From Andreprevotia sp. IGB-42 (GTDB taxonomy: Bacteria > Pseudomonadota > Gammaproteobacteria > Burkholderiales > Chitinibacteraceae): a DNA stretch of 64,000 nucleotides. The notes beneath the pieces were generated by a model. That model saw nothing but the letters and a program-made list of their open reading frames with translations. It ran no database searches and had not been told where the DNA came from. Positions within the stretch are counted from its first letter, which is position 1, and each line of letters opens with the position of its first letter. The position numbers and the translations under genes were made by a program. Where the stretch lies: positions 186,001-250,000 of the forward strand of contig NZ_WXTX01000005.1 of the NCBI RefSeq assembly GCF_009848685.1. The letters run 5' to 3'. This document shows positions 51,324-60,013 of the stretch, one piece after another.

Positions 51324-51329
51324 ATTATA
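51324..51329 (-). promoter_or_regulatory. -10 box of ssrA
   Basis: TATAAT on the minus strand, 15 bases before the mature 5' end; the primary transcript would start about 7 bases beyond the box and be trimmed by RNase P. No good -35 box is seen at 16-18 bp. Confidence 0.6.
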
Positions 51330-51560
51330 CCCCGCTTGAGGCCTCCCGGTCGAATCCGTGCTTGGTACAAGTGGCATCCAGCCATCGTGACGGCCGGCAA
51401 GCCGCTGTCTGCGCTGGCAATACATGGGTTCGTGGCAGATGATCACGCATCCGGCATGGCCTGGAATACACAGGCCATCCGCGCAGGCCTGCCACCTCGC
51501 TTTACACCAGGGCAGTCCATCAGCCCCGCGCGCAGCGGATCGGCCCATCTGGCCATGCAA

Positions 51561-51582
51561 AAGGCCGACTGCTGTCGGCCTT
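51561..51582 (-). terminator. terminator of SQRA protein gene 1
   Basis: AAGGCCGAC, loop TGCT, GTCGGCCTT, shortly beyond the minus-strand stop. The same sequence with other loops follows genes 2 and 3. Confidence 0.85.
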
Positions 51583-51604
51583 CATGTGCTGCGAGGATGG
51601 CTGC

Positions 51605-51868
51605 TTATTGCAGCGGCACTACCGCGCGTTGCGAGTAATCCACCAGCGAGGTGCCTTGTGCAGTGTCGAAGTTGGTCAGTGCGGGTGCATCGAGCTTGGC
51701 ACGTTGCGAGAACTGCACCAGGCCCTGGCCTTCGGTCGGGGTGGCTACGGCTGCGGCAACCGGGGTGGTGGCGCGTTGCGAGTATTGCACTAGGCCATCG
51801 GCAGCGCTAGCGGCGCCAACGGTGGCAAACAGGGCAATAGCGGCGAGGGTAGAAGTGAACTTGGTCAT
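51605..51868 (-). CDS. small secreted SQRA-repeat protein, copy 1
   Basis: An 87-residue exported protein of a family I do not know. Signal peptide MTKFTSTLAAIALFATVGAASA, then a 65-residue mature chain with three repeats of the form L-V-x-[FY]-S-Q-R-A: LVQYSQRATTPVAAAV, LVQFSQRAKLDAPAL and LVDYSQRAVVPLQ. Gly/Thr/Gln-rich linkers join them (ATPTEGQG, TAQGTS). No Cys is present. GAAAGGAAAC precedes the ATG. It is monocistronic with its own terminator. Two paralogues follow on the same strand at 52290 and 53453. Confidence 0.8.
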   Translation of the reverse strand: MTKFTSTLAAIALFATVGAASAADGLVQYSQRATTPVAAAVATPTEGQGLVQFSQRAKLDAPALTNFDTAQGTSLVDYSQRAVVPLQ

Positions 51869-52011
51869 GATGGTTTCCTTTCTGTCTTGTGGTCAGAGAT
51901 CGCGGCGGCGAGGGAAACGGCTTTTAACCGGTTGGCTGGCTGTCGCGCTGAATGTCACTGCTGTTTGAGCTGTGCTGCATCCATGACTGAATCATATGGG
52001 TTGATCATGCT

Positions 52012-52058
52012 TTGATAAACCGCTGATTCGTGTATTTATTGTTTCTTATATGTTGATA
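52012..52058 (-). promoter_or_regulatory. conserved 47-bp element before SQRA gene 1
   Basis: Begins TTGATAAA, has TTGTTTCTT at position 27 and ends TTGATA (plus-strand reading). It matches the elements at 52696 and 53861 without gaps and lies 144 bp before the start codon of copy 1. Its constant place suggests a promoter or operator. Confidence 0.65.
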
Positions 52059-52249
52059 ATTGCACGCCCAGATTGCAATGCACCATTACTAAACGATCTA
52101 TCGGCAAGCTGGTTGATACCAAAGTGTGACCACTCATCGGTCAACGTGCGGATGCGATGGGCCGTTCAATCTTTTGCACCGCATGCTCCAGCTTGGACGT
52201 AGGCCCGGCTCACCCGGCGCTGTTGATGATGGGCTGACAGGCATTAAAA

Positions 52250-52270
52250 AAGGCCGACGATGTCGGCCTT
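52250..52270 (-). terminator. terminator of SQRA protein gene 2
   Basis: AAGGCCGAC, loop GAT, GTCGGCCTT, 20 bp beyond the stop of copy 2. Confidence 0.85.
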
Positions 52271-52289
52271 CTGGCGTAGCTGCGAACGC

Positions 52290-52556
52290 TTATTGCAGCG
52301 TCGGCATCACTGCGCGTTGCGAGTAATCCACCAGCGAGGTGCCTTGTGCGGTGTCGAAGTTGTTCAGTGTCGGTGCATCGAGCTTGGCACGTTGCGAGAA
52401 CTGCACCAGTCCCTGGCCTTCAGCCGGGGTAGCGGTGGCTGCGGCAACCGGGGTGGTGGCGCGTTGCGAGAACTGCACCAGGCCATCAGCGGCATTGGCA
52501 GCGCCAAAAGTGGCAAACAGGGCAACAGCGGCGAGGGTAGAAGTGAACTTGGTCAT
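52290..52556 (-). CDS. small secreted SQRA-repeat protein, copy 2
   Basis: An 88-residue paralogue of the proteins at 51605 and 53453. Signal MTKFTSTLAAVALFATFGAANA, repeats LVQFSQRATTPVAAAT, LVQFSQRAKLDAPTL and LVDYSQRAVMPTLQ. It differs from copy 1 at about ten positions and has one extra residue near the end. The coding part is conserved, while the leader behind GGTCAG differs from that of copies 1 and 3. The 47-bp element lies 140 bp before the start. Confidence 0.8.
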   Translation of the reverse strand: MTKFTSTLAAVALFATFGAANAADGLVQFSQRATTPVAAATATPAEGQGLVQFSQRAKLDAPTLNNFDTAQGTSLVDYSQRAVMPTLQ

Positions 52557-52695
52557 GATGGTTTCCTTTCTGTCTTGTGGTCAGTTGCAGCAGTTGCGCG
52601 GAAACGGCGGTTGGCCGGGTAGCGCTGTGCTGAAGATGCCGTTCGCCGTTGGGCTAGGCGGCACCGTTGAGATCACTTTATGCCCATATGATTTG

Positions 52696-52742
52696 TTGAT
52701 AAACGGTAATTTTGTGGATTATTTGTTTCTTTATGGTTGATA
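52696..52742 (-). promoter_or_regulatory. conserved 47-bp element before SQRA gene 2
   Basis: Same pattern as at 52012: TTGATAAA at the left, TTGTTTCTT in the middle, TTGATA at the right end, all at equal spacing. Confidence 0.65.
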
Positions 52743-53084
52743 AAGCGATATGCCAAATCGGTTTAGCTGATTTGCCAGATGCATAAATCGCTGCAGCCCT
52801 TTAACCGCGCGGCTTGCAGCGGGGGTGCCTGGGTTTGCGTCGCGGGCCGGATGCTACGGCCGGCTGCGCGGGCACAATTCACAGTGTGTGGCGAGGAACT
52901 TGCCGCATCCCCGACGTACGCTGCAATGACCTTTTTTGCTGGCCGAGCAGCCTGTTCCTCGTCCAGAAGTTTCCAGGAAAGAGGCTGACTTGATCATGCT
53001 CTCAAAGGTGGCGTTCAGGGATGGCTGGAATCCATTGCTCGCGCCCGGGATGTGCGGGAAGCCATGGACAAGCAACTCTATTTT
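52743..53084. other. region beside the gyrB fragment, origin unknown
   Basis: No gene is recognised. On the minus strand the frame of the gyrB fragment stays open here and would read FPHIPGASNGFQPSLNATFE and SASFLETSGRGTGCSASKKG, which does not look like GyrB. It may be the remnant of another inserted gene. The upper-left part (52743-52860) is GC-rich and featureless. Confidence 0.4.
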
Positions 53085-53390
53085 CAACTGTTCGGCGTTC
53101 ATTTCACCCAAGCCTTTATAGCGCTGGATGCTGATGCTGCGGCGTCCTTCATTCAGCAGCCAATCCAGCGCCTCCATGAAGTGCTTCACGCCTTGCTCCT
53201 GTTCGCCGCGCTTGATCTGCGCATCTGGCTCGGTCAGGTCTAGCAGCAGTTTGGCGGTGTTGATCAGCTGGGCGTAGTCGCCCGAGCGTACAAAGGCGTC
53301 GTCGATATGCTGGATATGCGTTACGCCATGCTGGCCGCGGGTGATGTCTTCACTGCCCAGCTCTAGTGGTGCATCCTGGCTCAGATAAAC
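53085..53390 (-). pseudogene. gyrB fragment
   Basis: On the minus strand 102 codons read as the TOPRIM-distal part of DNA gyrase B: LSQDAPLELGSEDITRGQHG, THIQHIDDAFVRSGDYAQLI, VKHFMEALDWLLNEGRRSIS and IQRYKGLGEMNAEQL. In real GyrB the next residues are a Trp-Glu-Thr-Thr-Met-Asp-Pro block; here the similarity stops exactly after EQL. The left part and the rest of the gene are absent. The fragment sits between SQRA copies 2 and 3, flanked by the terminator of copy 3. Confidence 0.8.
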
Positions 53391-53392
53391 CA

Positions 53393-53416
53393 AAAGGCCG
53401 ACTGACGTCGGCCTTT
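53393..53416 (-). terminator. terminator of SQRA protein gene 3
   Basis: AAAGGCCGAC, loop TGAC, GTCGGCCTTT, 37 bp beyond the stop of copy 3 and touching the gyrB fragment. Confidence 0.85.
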
Positions 53417-53452
53417 GCGTGTACTGCCGGATGTGCCCGGCGTTGCCAGTGC

Positions 53453-53716
53453 TTACTGCAGCGGCATCACGGCGCGTTGCGAGAACTCCACCAGTGATGT
53501 GCCTTGGGCAGTCGCAAAATTACCTGCTGCCGGGGCATCGAGGCGGGCACGTTGCGAGAACTGCACCAGGCCCTGGCCTTCAGCCGGGGTGGCTACGGCA
53601 GCAGCAACCGGGGTGGTGGCGCGTTGCGAGTATTGCACCAGGCCATCAGCGGCATTGGCAGCACCAACGGTGGCAAACAGGGCAACAGCGGCGAGGGTGG
53701 ATGTGAACTTGGTCAT
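53453..53716 (-). CDS. small secreted SQRA-repeat protein, copy 3
   Basis: An 87-residue paralogue. Signal MTKFTSTLAAVALFATVGAANA; repeats LVQYSQRATTPVAAAV, LVQFSQRARLDAPAA and LVEFSQRAVMPLQ. The 130 bp before the gene (53717-53846) are nearly identical to those before copy 1 (51869-51996), so these two arose by a recent duplication that included the leader. The 47-bp element lies 145 bp upstream, next to a divergent LysR gene. Confidence 0.8.
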   Translation of the reverse strand: MTKFTSTLAAVALFATVGAANAADGLVQYSQRATTPVAAAVATPAEGQGLVQFSQRARLDAPAAGNFATAQGTSLVEFSQRAVMPLQ

Positions 53717-53860
53717 GATGGTTTCTTTTCCTGTCTTGTGGTCAGAGATCGCGGCGGCGAGGGAAACGGCTTTTAACCGGTTGACTGGCTGTCGCGCTGA
53801 ATGTCACTGCTGTTTGAGCTGTGCTGCATCCATGACTGCATCATAGGCTCGGGCTATTTG

Positions 53861-53907
53861 TTGATAAATATGTGTTTTGTGGATAAATTGTTTCTTGTGA
53901 ATTGATA
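53861..53907 (-). promoter_or_regulatory. conserved 47-bp element before SQRA gene 3 and lysR
   Basis: TTGATAAA ... TTGTTTCTT ... TTGATA with the same spacing as at 52012 and 52696. It lies between SQRA copy 3 and the LysR start codon at 53920 (12 bp away), so it may serve both directions. Confidence 0.65.
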
Positions 53908-53919
53908 GTCGAGGCGGTC

Positions 53920-54819
53920 ATGGATACTTTGCTCAGCATGCGTGTGTTCAATCAGGTAGCCACACAAGGCAGTTTCGTCGGTGCGGCAACGCGGCTGGGG
54001 CTGTCCACCGCCATGGTCAGCAAACATGTGAAACATCTGGAGCAGCATCTGGGTAGCAGGCTGCTCAACCGCACCACGCGCCACCTCAGCCTGACCGGCC
54101 CGGGCGAAGTGTATTTCGAGCGTTGCCAGCAGGTATTGTCCGAACTGGACGAACTGGAAACCAATCTGCGCCAGACCACCGTCAAGCCGCGCGGCACGCT
54201 CAAGATCAGCGCGCCGGTCACCTTCTGCGTGAATTACCTCGGCCCGGTGATGGTGGACTACTACGAGCGCTATCCGGACATGAAGGTGGATCTGCACCTG
54301 ACCGACCGCGTGGTGGATCTGGTAGAAGATGGCTTCGACATGGGCATCCGCATCTCGGCAGAGCCCAATCCATCGCTGGTGGCGCGGCGGCTCAGCCCCA
54401 TCAAGCTGCGGCTGGTGGCGTCACCGGCCTACCTGGCCAAGCACGGCACACCGCAAACGCCGCAGGATCTCACCAATCACCCTTGCATTACCTATACCTA
54501 TTCCAACCACGGTACCGCGTGGCAGTTCGACGGGCCGGAAGGCAAGGTCACCGTCAACGTACACCCGCGCTTGCGCGTCAACAATGCTGATATGGCCACG
54601 CGCGCCGCGTTGGACGGGTTGGGGCTCACGCTGCAGCCCACCATCCTCACCCAGCAGCACCTGCGCTCCGGTGATCTGGTACCGCTGCTATGCGATTACC
54701 CGCGCCCGGATATCTGGCTGTACGCGGTCTACCCCAACCGTACCCACCTGACGGCCAAGGTGCGCACCTTCATCGACCTGCTGGTAGAGCACTTCGGTGA
54801 AAACCCGCCGTGGAACTGA
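53920..54819 (+). CDS. LysR-family transcriptional regulator
   Basis: A 299-residue regulator. The helix-turn-helix has FNQVATQGSFVGAATRLGLS and MVSKHVKHLEQHLGSRLLNR, and the effector domain begins PRGTLKISAPVTFCVNYLGP. Subgroup is CrgA/AphB-like. ATG 53920 with GAGGCGG upstream gives the usual M-D-x-L start. It is divergent from SQRA gene 3 across the third 47-bp element, which makes it a candidate regulator of the SQRA genes. That link is inferred. Confidence 0.9.
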   Translation: MDTLLSMRVFNQVATQGSFVGAATRLGLSTAMVSKHVKHLEQHLGSRLLNRTTRHLSLTGPGEVYFERCQQVLSELDELETNLRQTTVKPRGTLKISAPVTFCVNYLGPVMVDYYERYPDMKVDLHLTDRVVDLVEDGFDMGIRISAEPNPSLVARRLSPIKLRLVASPAYLAKHGTPQTPQDLTNHPCITYTYSNHGTAWQFDGPEGKVTVNVHPRLRVNNADMATRAALDGLGLTLQPTILTQQHLRSGDLVPLLCDYPRPDIWLYAVYPNRTHLTAKVRTFIDLLVEHFGENPPWN

Positions 54820-54846
54820 GCATGCTGGCGCATTATGGGCAAGGGC

Positions 54847-55365
54847 TCAGCGCAGCGCGGCCATGCCGTCGCCCCAGGCCTGCAGCCATTGCGGCAACGG
54901 CGGGGATACTTCATTGTGGCCGGCCAGCGCCATCAGCTCCGCCGACGGCACCGATCCACCGGCACGGCGCAAGAAGCGCGCGCGGATCACCGCGACTGCA
55001 TAGGTTTCCTCGCCCACCACGAAGCGCTGCTCTAGGTACACGGATTTTTCATCCCAGCCCAGTACCGTGGTTTCCACCTCGAAGCGCTGCCAGCACTTGA
55101 GCGATTTGCGGAACTGCATGGTTTCCATGGCAACTACCGGATACCATCTGGCCGCCTGAATCTTGTCATACAACCCCGAGCGCAGCATCAGGTCGGTACG
55201 CGCCAGGTCCAGCAGGGTGAAATAGCGGCCGTTGTTCACGTGCATGAACACGTCCAGATCGTTCGGCAGTACGATCAATGGCGTGCGGCAGGGGCCCATC
55301 AGATCGCAGGCGGGGCGCTTTCGCCAGGTCAGCAGCAGCCAGATCAGGCGCAGGTACAGGTTCAT
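54847..55365 (-). CDS. hotdog-fold acyl-CoA thioesterase family protein
   Basis: A 172-residue protein similar to THEM6/4HBT-type thioesterases: an N-terminal hydrophobic helix (LYLRLIWLLLTW), then LPNDLDVFMHVNNGRYFTLLDLAR, where the Asp-x-x-x-H-x-N-N-x-x-Y/F motif is the active site, MQFRKSLKCWQRFEVETTVL and SVYLEQRFV. ATG 55365 is chosen from the family start; the ribosome site is weak. Probable hydrolysis of acyl-CoA; substrate unknown. Confidence 0.82.
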   Translation of the reverse strand: MNLYLRLIWLLLTWRKRPACDLMGPCRTPLIVLPNDLDVFMHVNNGRYFTLLDLARTDLMLRSGLYDKIQAARWYPVVAMETMQFRKSLKCWQRFEVETTVLGWDEKSVYLEQRFVVGEETYAVAVIRARFLRRAGGSVPSAELMALAGHNEVSPPLPQWLQAWGDGMAALR

Positions 55366-55446
55366 TGTTATCGTACTCGGTGAGGCGTGTTCGCCGTTAT
55401 CGCAAGCTTGCCGGGGCGACGTCAATCAAGAAAATCGGGAGGCACC

Positions 55447-56430
55447 ATGTTTGAAGCGATCTGGCTCAACAAGGATGCGGCAGGTTTCAGTGCTGCGCTC
55501 ACCACGCTGGATGATGCATTGCTGCCGGCAGACGGCATCACCGTGCGGGTGGACTATTCCACCCTCAACTATAAGGATGCGCTGGCCATCAGCAATAGCG
55601 GCGCGGTGGTGCGCAGCTGGCCGATGGTGCCGGGTGTGGATGCTGCAGGTACCGTCATCGCATCGGATCATGCCGGCTTTGCCGAGGGCGATGCGGTGAT
55701 CTTCAATGGCTGGGGTGCCGGTGAAACGCGCTGGGGCGCGCTGGCGCAAAAGGCCCGGTTACCGGCCGAGGGCATGATCAAACGCCCGGCGGCATTCAGC
55801 GCCCGCCACGCCATGGCGCTGGGCACCGCCGGCTATACCGCCATGCTGTGCGTGCAGGCGCTGGAAAAACACGGCGTGCGGCCTGATGCCGGCCCGGTGC
55901 TGGTCAGCGGCGCCACCGGCGGCGTGGGCTCGATTGCCATCCTGCTGCTGGCGCAACGCGGCTATGAAGTCACCGCGCTGACCGGCAAGCCGGAATCGGT
56001 GGATTACCTGCAGCAACTGGGCGCCGCACACATCCTGGACCGGCGCGATTTTGCCGCCGCAGGCAAGCCATTGCAGAAAACGCTGTGGGCTGCCGCCATC
56101 GATACCGCTGGCAGCCACACGCTCGCCAATGTGTGCGCGCAATTGCAGTACGGCGGCATCGTCGCCGCCTGTGGCCTGGCCCAGGGCATGGATCTGCCCG
56201 CCACCGTGGCGCCGTTCATCCTGCGCGGGATTACCCTGGCCGGCATCGATAGTGTCTTTGCCCCGCAGGCAGTGCGCCAGCAAGCATGGGATGCGCTGGC
56301 GGCGGAGCTGGATCCGGCAAGGCTGGATGCGGTACTGAGCGAAATCGGCCTCGCCGAAGTCATCGGCGCGGCCGGCGAGATCATTGCCGGCCGGCATACC
56401 GGGCGCTATGTGGTGGATGTAAACCGCTGA
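55447..56430 (+). CDS. acuI: acryloyl-CoA reductase/YhdH-type quinone oxidoreductase
   Basis: A 327-residue medium-chain dehydrogenase/reductase without zinc. RVDYSTLNYKDALAISNSG, MVPGVDAAGTVIASD and WGAGETRWGALAQKARLPAE are diagnostic of the YhdH/AcuI family. The nucleotide motif is SGATGGVGSIAILLLAQRGY; FILRGITLAGIDSVFAP follows late. It reduces acryloyl-CoA or similar enoyl compounds with NADPH. GGGAGG sits before ATG 55447. Divergent from the thioesterase gene. Confidence 0.88.
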   Translation: MFEAIWLNKDAAGFSAALTTLDDALLPADGITVRVDYSTLNYKDALAISNSGAVVRSWPMVPGVDAAGTVIASDHAGFAEGDAVIFNGWGAGETRWGALAQKARLPAEGMIKRPAAFSARHAMALGTAGYTAMLCVQALEKHGVRPDAGPVLVSGATGGVGSIAILLLAQRGYEVTALTGKPESVDYLQQLGAAHILDRRDFAAAGKPLQKTLWAAAIDTAGSHTLANVCAQLQYGGIVAACGLAQGMDLPATVAPFILRGITLAGIDSVFAPQAVRQQAWDALAAELDPARLDAVLSEIGLAEVIGAAGEIIAGRHTGRYVVDVNR

Positions 56431-56451
56431 GCGTGCCCGCCGCGCTGCCGC

Positions 56452-57126
56452 TCAGGCCGGCAGGTGCGCCAACAATTCCAGCGGATGCTCGATCTTGAAA
56501 TCGGCGCCCCATGCGTGCGGCGTATCGGTTTCGGCGATATAGCCATAATTGGCCAGCACCGTGGTCATGCCCACCTTGCGGCCGGCTTCGATATCGCGCT
56601 CGGCATCACCCACATACAGGCAGTATTCCGGGGCGATGCCCAGTGCCGCGGCGGCATGCAGCATGGGGGCAGGGTCCGGCTTGGGGGCGGCGGCAGTGTC
56701 GCCTGATACCACCACGGCGGGCGCTACCGGCAATGGCAGGTGCGGCATCAGCAGCTCGGTATATTTGCCCGGCTTGTTGGTGATGATGCCCCACGCCAGG
56801 CCGCGATCGGCAATGGCCTGGATCAGCTCGGCCACGCCGTCGAACAATACCGTACCCTGGTGCGGTGCAGCTTCGTAATGCGCAAGGAAGCGCACGCGCA
56901 AGTCCAGGAAGGTGGCATCCAGCGGGGTTACGCCGAAACCCAGGCCGATCAGGCCACGCGCGCCATGGCTGGCAATCGGGCGGATCGCGGTATAGGGCTG
57001 CACCGGCAGGCCTTCCTCGGCCAGCAGCTTGTTGAGTGCGGCGCCCAGGTCTGGCGCGGTATCGGCCAGTGTGCCGTCCAGATCGAACAGCACCGCCTTG
57101 ATCAGGGTGGGATGGGGGGCGTTCAT
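56452..57126 (-). CDS. gph: phosphoglycolate phosphatase-like HAD hydrolase
   Basis: A 224-residue HAD phosphatase. The nucleophile motif is [22 protein letters not shown], motif II is [10 protein letters not shown] and motif [21 protein letters not shown] and [14 protein letters not shown]. It removes 2-phosphoglycolate formed by DNA repair, or a related phosphate ester. Its ATG at 57126 overlaps the ubiG stop by 4 bp. The ubiG-gph order is common in betaproteobacteria, so a role coupled to quinone synthesis is only positional. Confidence 0.9.
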   Translation of the reverse strand: MNAPHPTLIKAVLFDLDGTLADTAPDLGAALNKLLAEEGLPVQPYTAIRPIASHGARGLIGLGFGVTPLDATFLDLRVRFLAHYEAAPHQGTVLFDGVAELIQAIADRGLAWGIITNKPGKYTELLMPHLPLPVAPAVVVSGDTAAAPKPDPAPMLHAAAALGIAPEYCLYVGDAERDIEAGRKVGMTTVLANYGYIAETDTPHAWGADFKIEHPLELLAHLPA

Positions 57127-57836
57127 AGCGGTTTCCTGCATGCCACCAGGTAATTCACGTCGGCATCGTCGCCCAGTGCGTAGTGCTGGTTGATCGGGTT
57201 GTATGAAAGGCCGGTCAGTTCGATGGTTTCCAGGCCCACCGCACGCGTCATGCGGGCCAGTTCGGATGGCTTGATGAACTTCGCGTAGTCGTGCGTGCCA
57301 CGCGGCAACAGGCCCAGCAGGTATTCAGCACCCAGCACCGCCAGCGCATAGCTCTTGGGGTTGCGGTTCAGCGTGGAGAAAAACACCCAGCCGCCCGGCT
57401 TCACCATGCGCTCGCACGCCGCCACGATACTGGCAGGGGAGGGCACGTGTTCCAGCATTTCCATGCACGTCACCACGTCGAAGCTGGCCGGTGCTTCTTC
57501 GGCCAGTGCTTCGGCGGCAATGCAGCGGTAATCCACGTTCAGGCCGGATTCGAACAGATGCAGCTTGGCCACTTTCAGTGATTTCTCGGCCAGGTCGATG
57601 CCGGTCACCTGCGCGCCCGATTGTGCCAGCGCTTCGGCCAGTATGCCGCCACCGCAGCCCACATCCACCACCCTAGCGCCCTGCAGCGCCGCATGCCCGG
57701 CGATGAAGCCCAAGCGCAGCGGGTTGATCTGGTGCAGTGGTTTGAATTCGCTGTTCTTGTCCCACCACTTGTGGGCCAGTGCGGAGAATTTGGCCAGTTC
57801 GGCCTGATCGGCATTCAGGGTTGCAGCTTCGGTCAT
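57123..57836 (-). CDS. ubiG: ubiquinone biosynthesis O-methyltransferase
   Basis: A 237-residue SAM-dependent methyltransferase catalysing both O-methylations of ubiquinone synthesis. [20 protein letters not shown] and [15 protein letters not shown] are the UbiG N-terminus, [19 protein letters not shown] is the SAM loop, and [15 protein letters not shown] and [14 protein letters not shown] follow. Length is normal. Overlaps gph by 4 bp. Confidence 0.96.
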   Translation of the reverse strand: MTEAATLNADQAELAKFSALAHKWWDKNSEFKPLHQINPLRLGFIAGHAALQGARVVDVGCGGGILAEALAQSGAQVTGIDLAEKSLKVAKLHLFESGLNVDYRCIAAEALAEEAPASFDVVTCMEMLEHVPSPASIVAACERMVKPGGWVFFSTLNRNPKSYALAVLGAEYLLGLLPRGTHDYAKFIKPSELARMTRAVGLETIELTGLSYNPINQHYALGDDADVNYLVACRKPL

Positions 57837-57946
57837 GGCGACGTATCAAAACAAGGATAGGCCGACAGTTTACCCCGCCAGCCGCCCCGGCTGAATGCCC
57901 ATCTGGCGTTTGCGGTGTGTGCGTTCTGCCGTTCTGGCCTGGCAGA

Positions 57947-58519
57947 TCAGGTCAGCAGCCTGATGATGGCATCGGGGTGCAATGCCCAGCCGGCAAACCC
58001 GGCAATGCCGAACAGCGTGCCACCACCGCCAAACAGCCAGGCCAGCGCCAGCATCCAGCGCTTTTCGGTCAGTGCGGCCATGGCGGCAACGGCCATGGCA
58101 ATGGACAGTAGTGCGTCGGATAAATCGAACTGGTCATCGCGGTAACCCAGGTCGTCGTATTCCTTCTCGAAGCCGCGCGCCTTGTCCATCAGTGCATCGC
58201 CATCGTGCGCCAGCTTGCTGATCCTGGTTTCGAACTGGCTGATCAGCGGGGCGATCTTCTGCGCGGCATCGCTGTCGGCCTGGGCGCTGGCAAGGCGCGC
58301 ACTGGTCAGCCCCTGTTCCTCGATATAGCTTTTCAGCTTCTTGGCCTGGTATTCGTTCCAGGTATCCAGCGCATTGGCCTTGGCCACCTGCATCGCCTGC
58401 ACGATGTTGTCGTCCTTGATCTTGCCCAGTGCCATGCATACGGACAGGATGACAACGGTAACGGCCACCAGGCTGTTCAGGCGGGATTTCTGTTCTGCTG
58501 CGGGTAGTTCGATATCCAT
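57947..58519 (-). CDS. DUF4337 membrane protein
   Basis: A 190-residue protein. One N-terminal helix (SLVAVTVVILSVCMALGKIK), then a long helical region with the family motif IVQAMQVAKANALDTWNEYQ, KLKSYIEEQG, and two C-terminal helices (ALLSIAMAVAAMAALTE and WMLALAWLFGGGGTLFGIAG). The order fits DUF4337. The function is unknown. It lies between ubiG and the deaminase gene on the same strand and may be in one operon. Confidence 0.85.
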   Translation of the reverse strand: MDIELPAAEQKSRLNSLVAVTVVILSVCMALGKIKDDNIVQAMQVAKANALDTWNEYQAKKLKSYIEEQGLTSARLASAQADSDAAQKIAPLISQFETRISKLAHDGDALMDKARGFEKEYDDLGYRDDQFDLSDALLSIAMAVAAMAALTEKRWMLALAWLFGGGGTLFGIAGFAGWALHPDAIIRLLT

Positions 58520-58562
58520 GGGGCAAGCTCGCGAGTTCAGGGGGGGCGAGCTTGCCGGTGAA

Positions 58563-59870
58563 TCACGCGCTGATGCGGTTTTTCCAGTGCTGGGCCCGGG
58601 CTGCCACTTGCGGCAGCCTGATACGCGTCAGTTCGCCATCGGCCAGTTGCAGCTCGCCATTGATCCAAACGTGGCTGACCTGGTTTCGGTCTACAGCGTA
58701 AACCAGATGCGATACCGGATCGAAGCACGGTTGCGTGCCCAGCGCAGACAGATCGACTGCTATCACATCCGCCGCCTTGCCGGCTTTCAGGCTGCCGATG
58801 TGCTCTTCCCAGCCCAGCGCGCGTGCACCGTGGATGGTGGCCATTTCCAGTGCCTGCCACGCTGGCAGCGCCTCCGGGTTACCGCTCTGGCCCTTGGCCA
58901 GCAGCGCTGCCAGGCGCAGCTCGGCAAACATGTCCAGCTTGTTGTTGCTGGCCGCGCCGTCGGTACCGATACCCACATTGATGCCGGCCGCCAGTTGATC
59001 GGCCACCCGCGCAAAACCGGACGCCAGCTTGAGGTTGGATGCCGGGTTGTGCGAGATATGCGCGCCGCGCCGCGCCACCAGCCCAATCTCGGCATCGCTC
59101 ATATGCACCATGTGCGCGGCCACCAACTGGCCGGACAGCAGCCCGAGGCCAGCCAGCCGTTCCAGCGGGCGCACGCCATGCTCTTTCAGGCTGCCAGCGA
59201 TTTCATCCTGCGTTTCGTGGATATGGCAGTGAATGCCGATGCCCAGCTCGTCCGCCAGCGTGATCACGCGGCTGAAGGTGGCATCGCTCACCGTGTACGG
59301 CGCGTGCGGCGCCAGCGTGAAGCCCACCAGCTGCTCGCCCTTGAATTCATCGATGCACGCCAGTGCTTTCTGGATATACGCATCCGCACCGGATGCATAC
59401 GGAGTGGGAAACTCCAGGATCGAGCAGCCCACCATCATGCGGAAACCGCTGGACAGCGCTGCGCGCGCGACCGCACCGTGGTGGAAATACATGTCGTTGG
59501 CACAGGTGGTGCCGCCGCGGATCATCTCGGCTATGGCCAGCTGTGTGCCATCGAATACGAATTCGTCGCTGACGTGTTTGCCCTCGGCCGGCCAGATATG
59601 CTCGTTCAGCCACGTCATCAGTGCCAGATCATCGGCGTAGCCACGCAGCAGGGTCATTGCCGAGTGCGCATGCAGGTTGATCAGCCCTGGCAGCAGTGCG
59701 TGTTCCGGTAGCTGCACCACTTCGGCATCCGGATAACGCGCGCGCGCATCGGCGGCAGGCAGCACGGCGGCAATCTCGCTGCCAGTGATGACCAGCGCAT
59801 GGTTGGCAAGCACGGTACGGTCTTCAACGGGGATCAGCCAGCGCGGCTGCAGGATCGTGGTGCGTGACAT
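58563..59870 (-). CDS. mtaD: TRZ/ATZ amidohydrolase, methylthioadenosine/adenosylhomocysteine deaminase type
   Basis: A 435-residue zinc-dependent deaminase. HALLPGLINLHAHSAMTLLRGYAD contains the first H-x-H zinc pair, HYHF-like IHCHIHETQDEIAGSLKEHG the third His and Glu, VAAHMVHMSDAEI the fourth, and VGIGTDGAASNNKLDMFAEL the catalytic Asp region. Such enzymes deaminate 5'-methylthioadenosine or S-adenosylhomocysteine. In betaproteobacteria the gene commonly precedes ubiG, a major SAH producer, which fits the layout here. Confidence 0.9.
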   Translation of the reverse strand: MSRTTILQPRWLIPVEDRTVLANHALVITGSEIAAVLPAADARARYPDAEVVQLPEHALLPGLINLHAHSAMTLLRGYADDLALMTWLNEHIWPAEGKHVSDEFVFDGTQLAIAEMIRGGTTCANDMYFHHGAVARAALSSGFRMMVGCSILEFPTPYASGADAYIQKALACIDEFKGEQLVGFTLAPHAPYTVSDATFSRVITLADELGIGIHCHIHETQDEIAGSLKEHGVRPLERLAGLGLLSGQLVAAHMVHMSDAEIGLVARRGAHISHNPASNLKLASGFARVADQLAAGINVGIGTDGAASNNKLDMFAELRLAALLAKGQSGNPEALPAWQALEMATIHGARALGWEEHIGSLKAGKAADVIAVDLSALGTQPCFDPVSHLVYAVDRNQVSHVWINGELQLADGELTRIRLPQVAARAQHWKNRISA

Positions 59871-60013
59871 GGCGGCGTGTATCTATCTATTCAGTAGTAG
59901 AAGGGCAGACAGCAAGCGCAGCCCGCAGGCTACTTTTGCATCAGGCACGAGCAGTGTGGCGTGGCAAGGCCCGGAAATCAAAGGCATGAAGCAAAACCGG
60001 CCGCAGAAATGCA

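Noticed and set aside
52860-53084. Insertion sequence beside the gyrB fragment
   Set aside because: No transposase motif, no terminal inverted repeats and no target duplication can be seen, so only an unknown remnant is reported.
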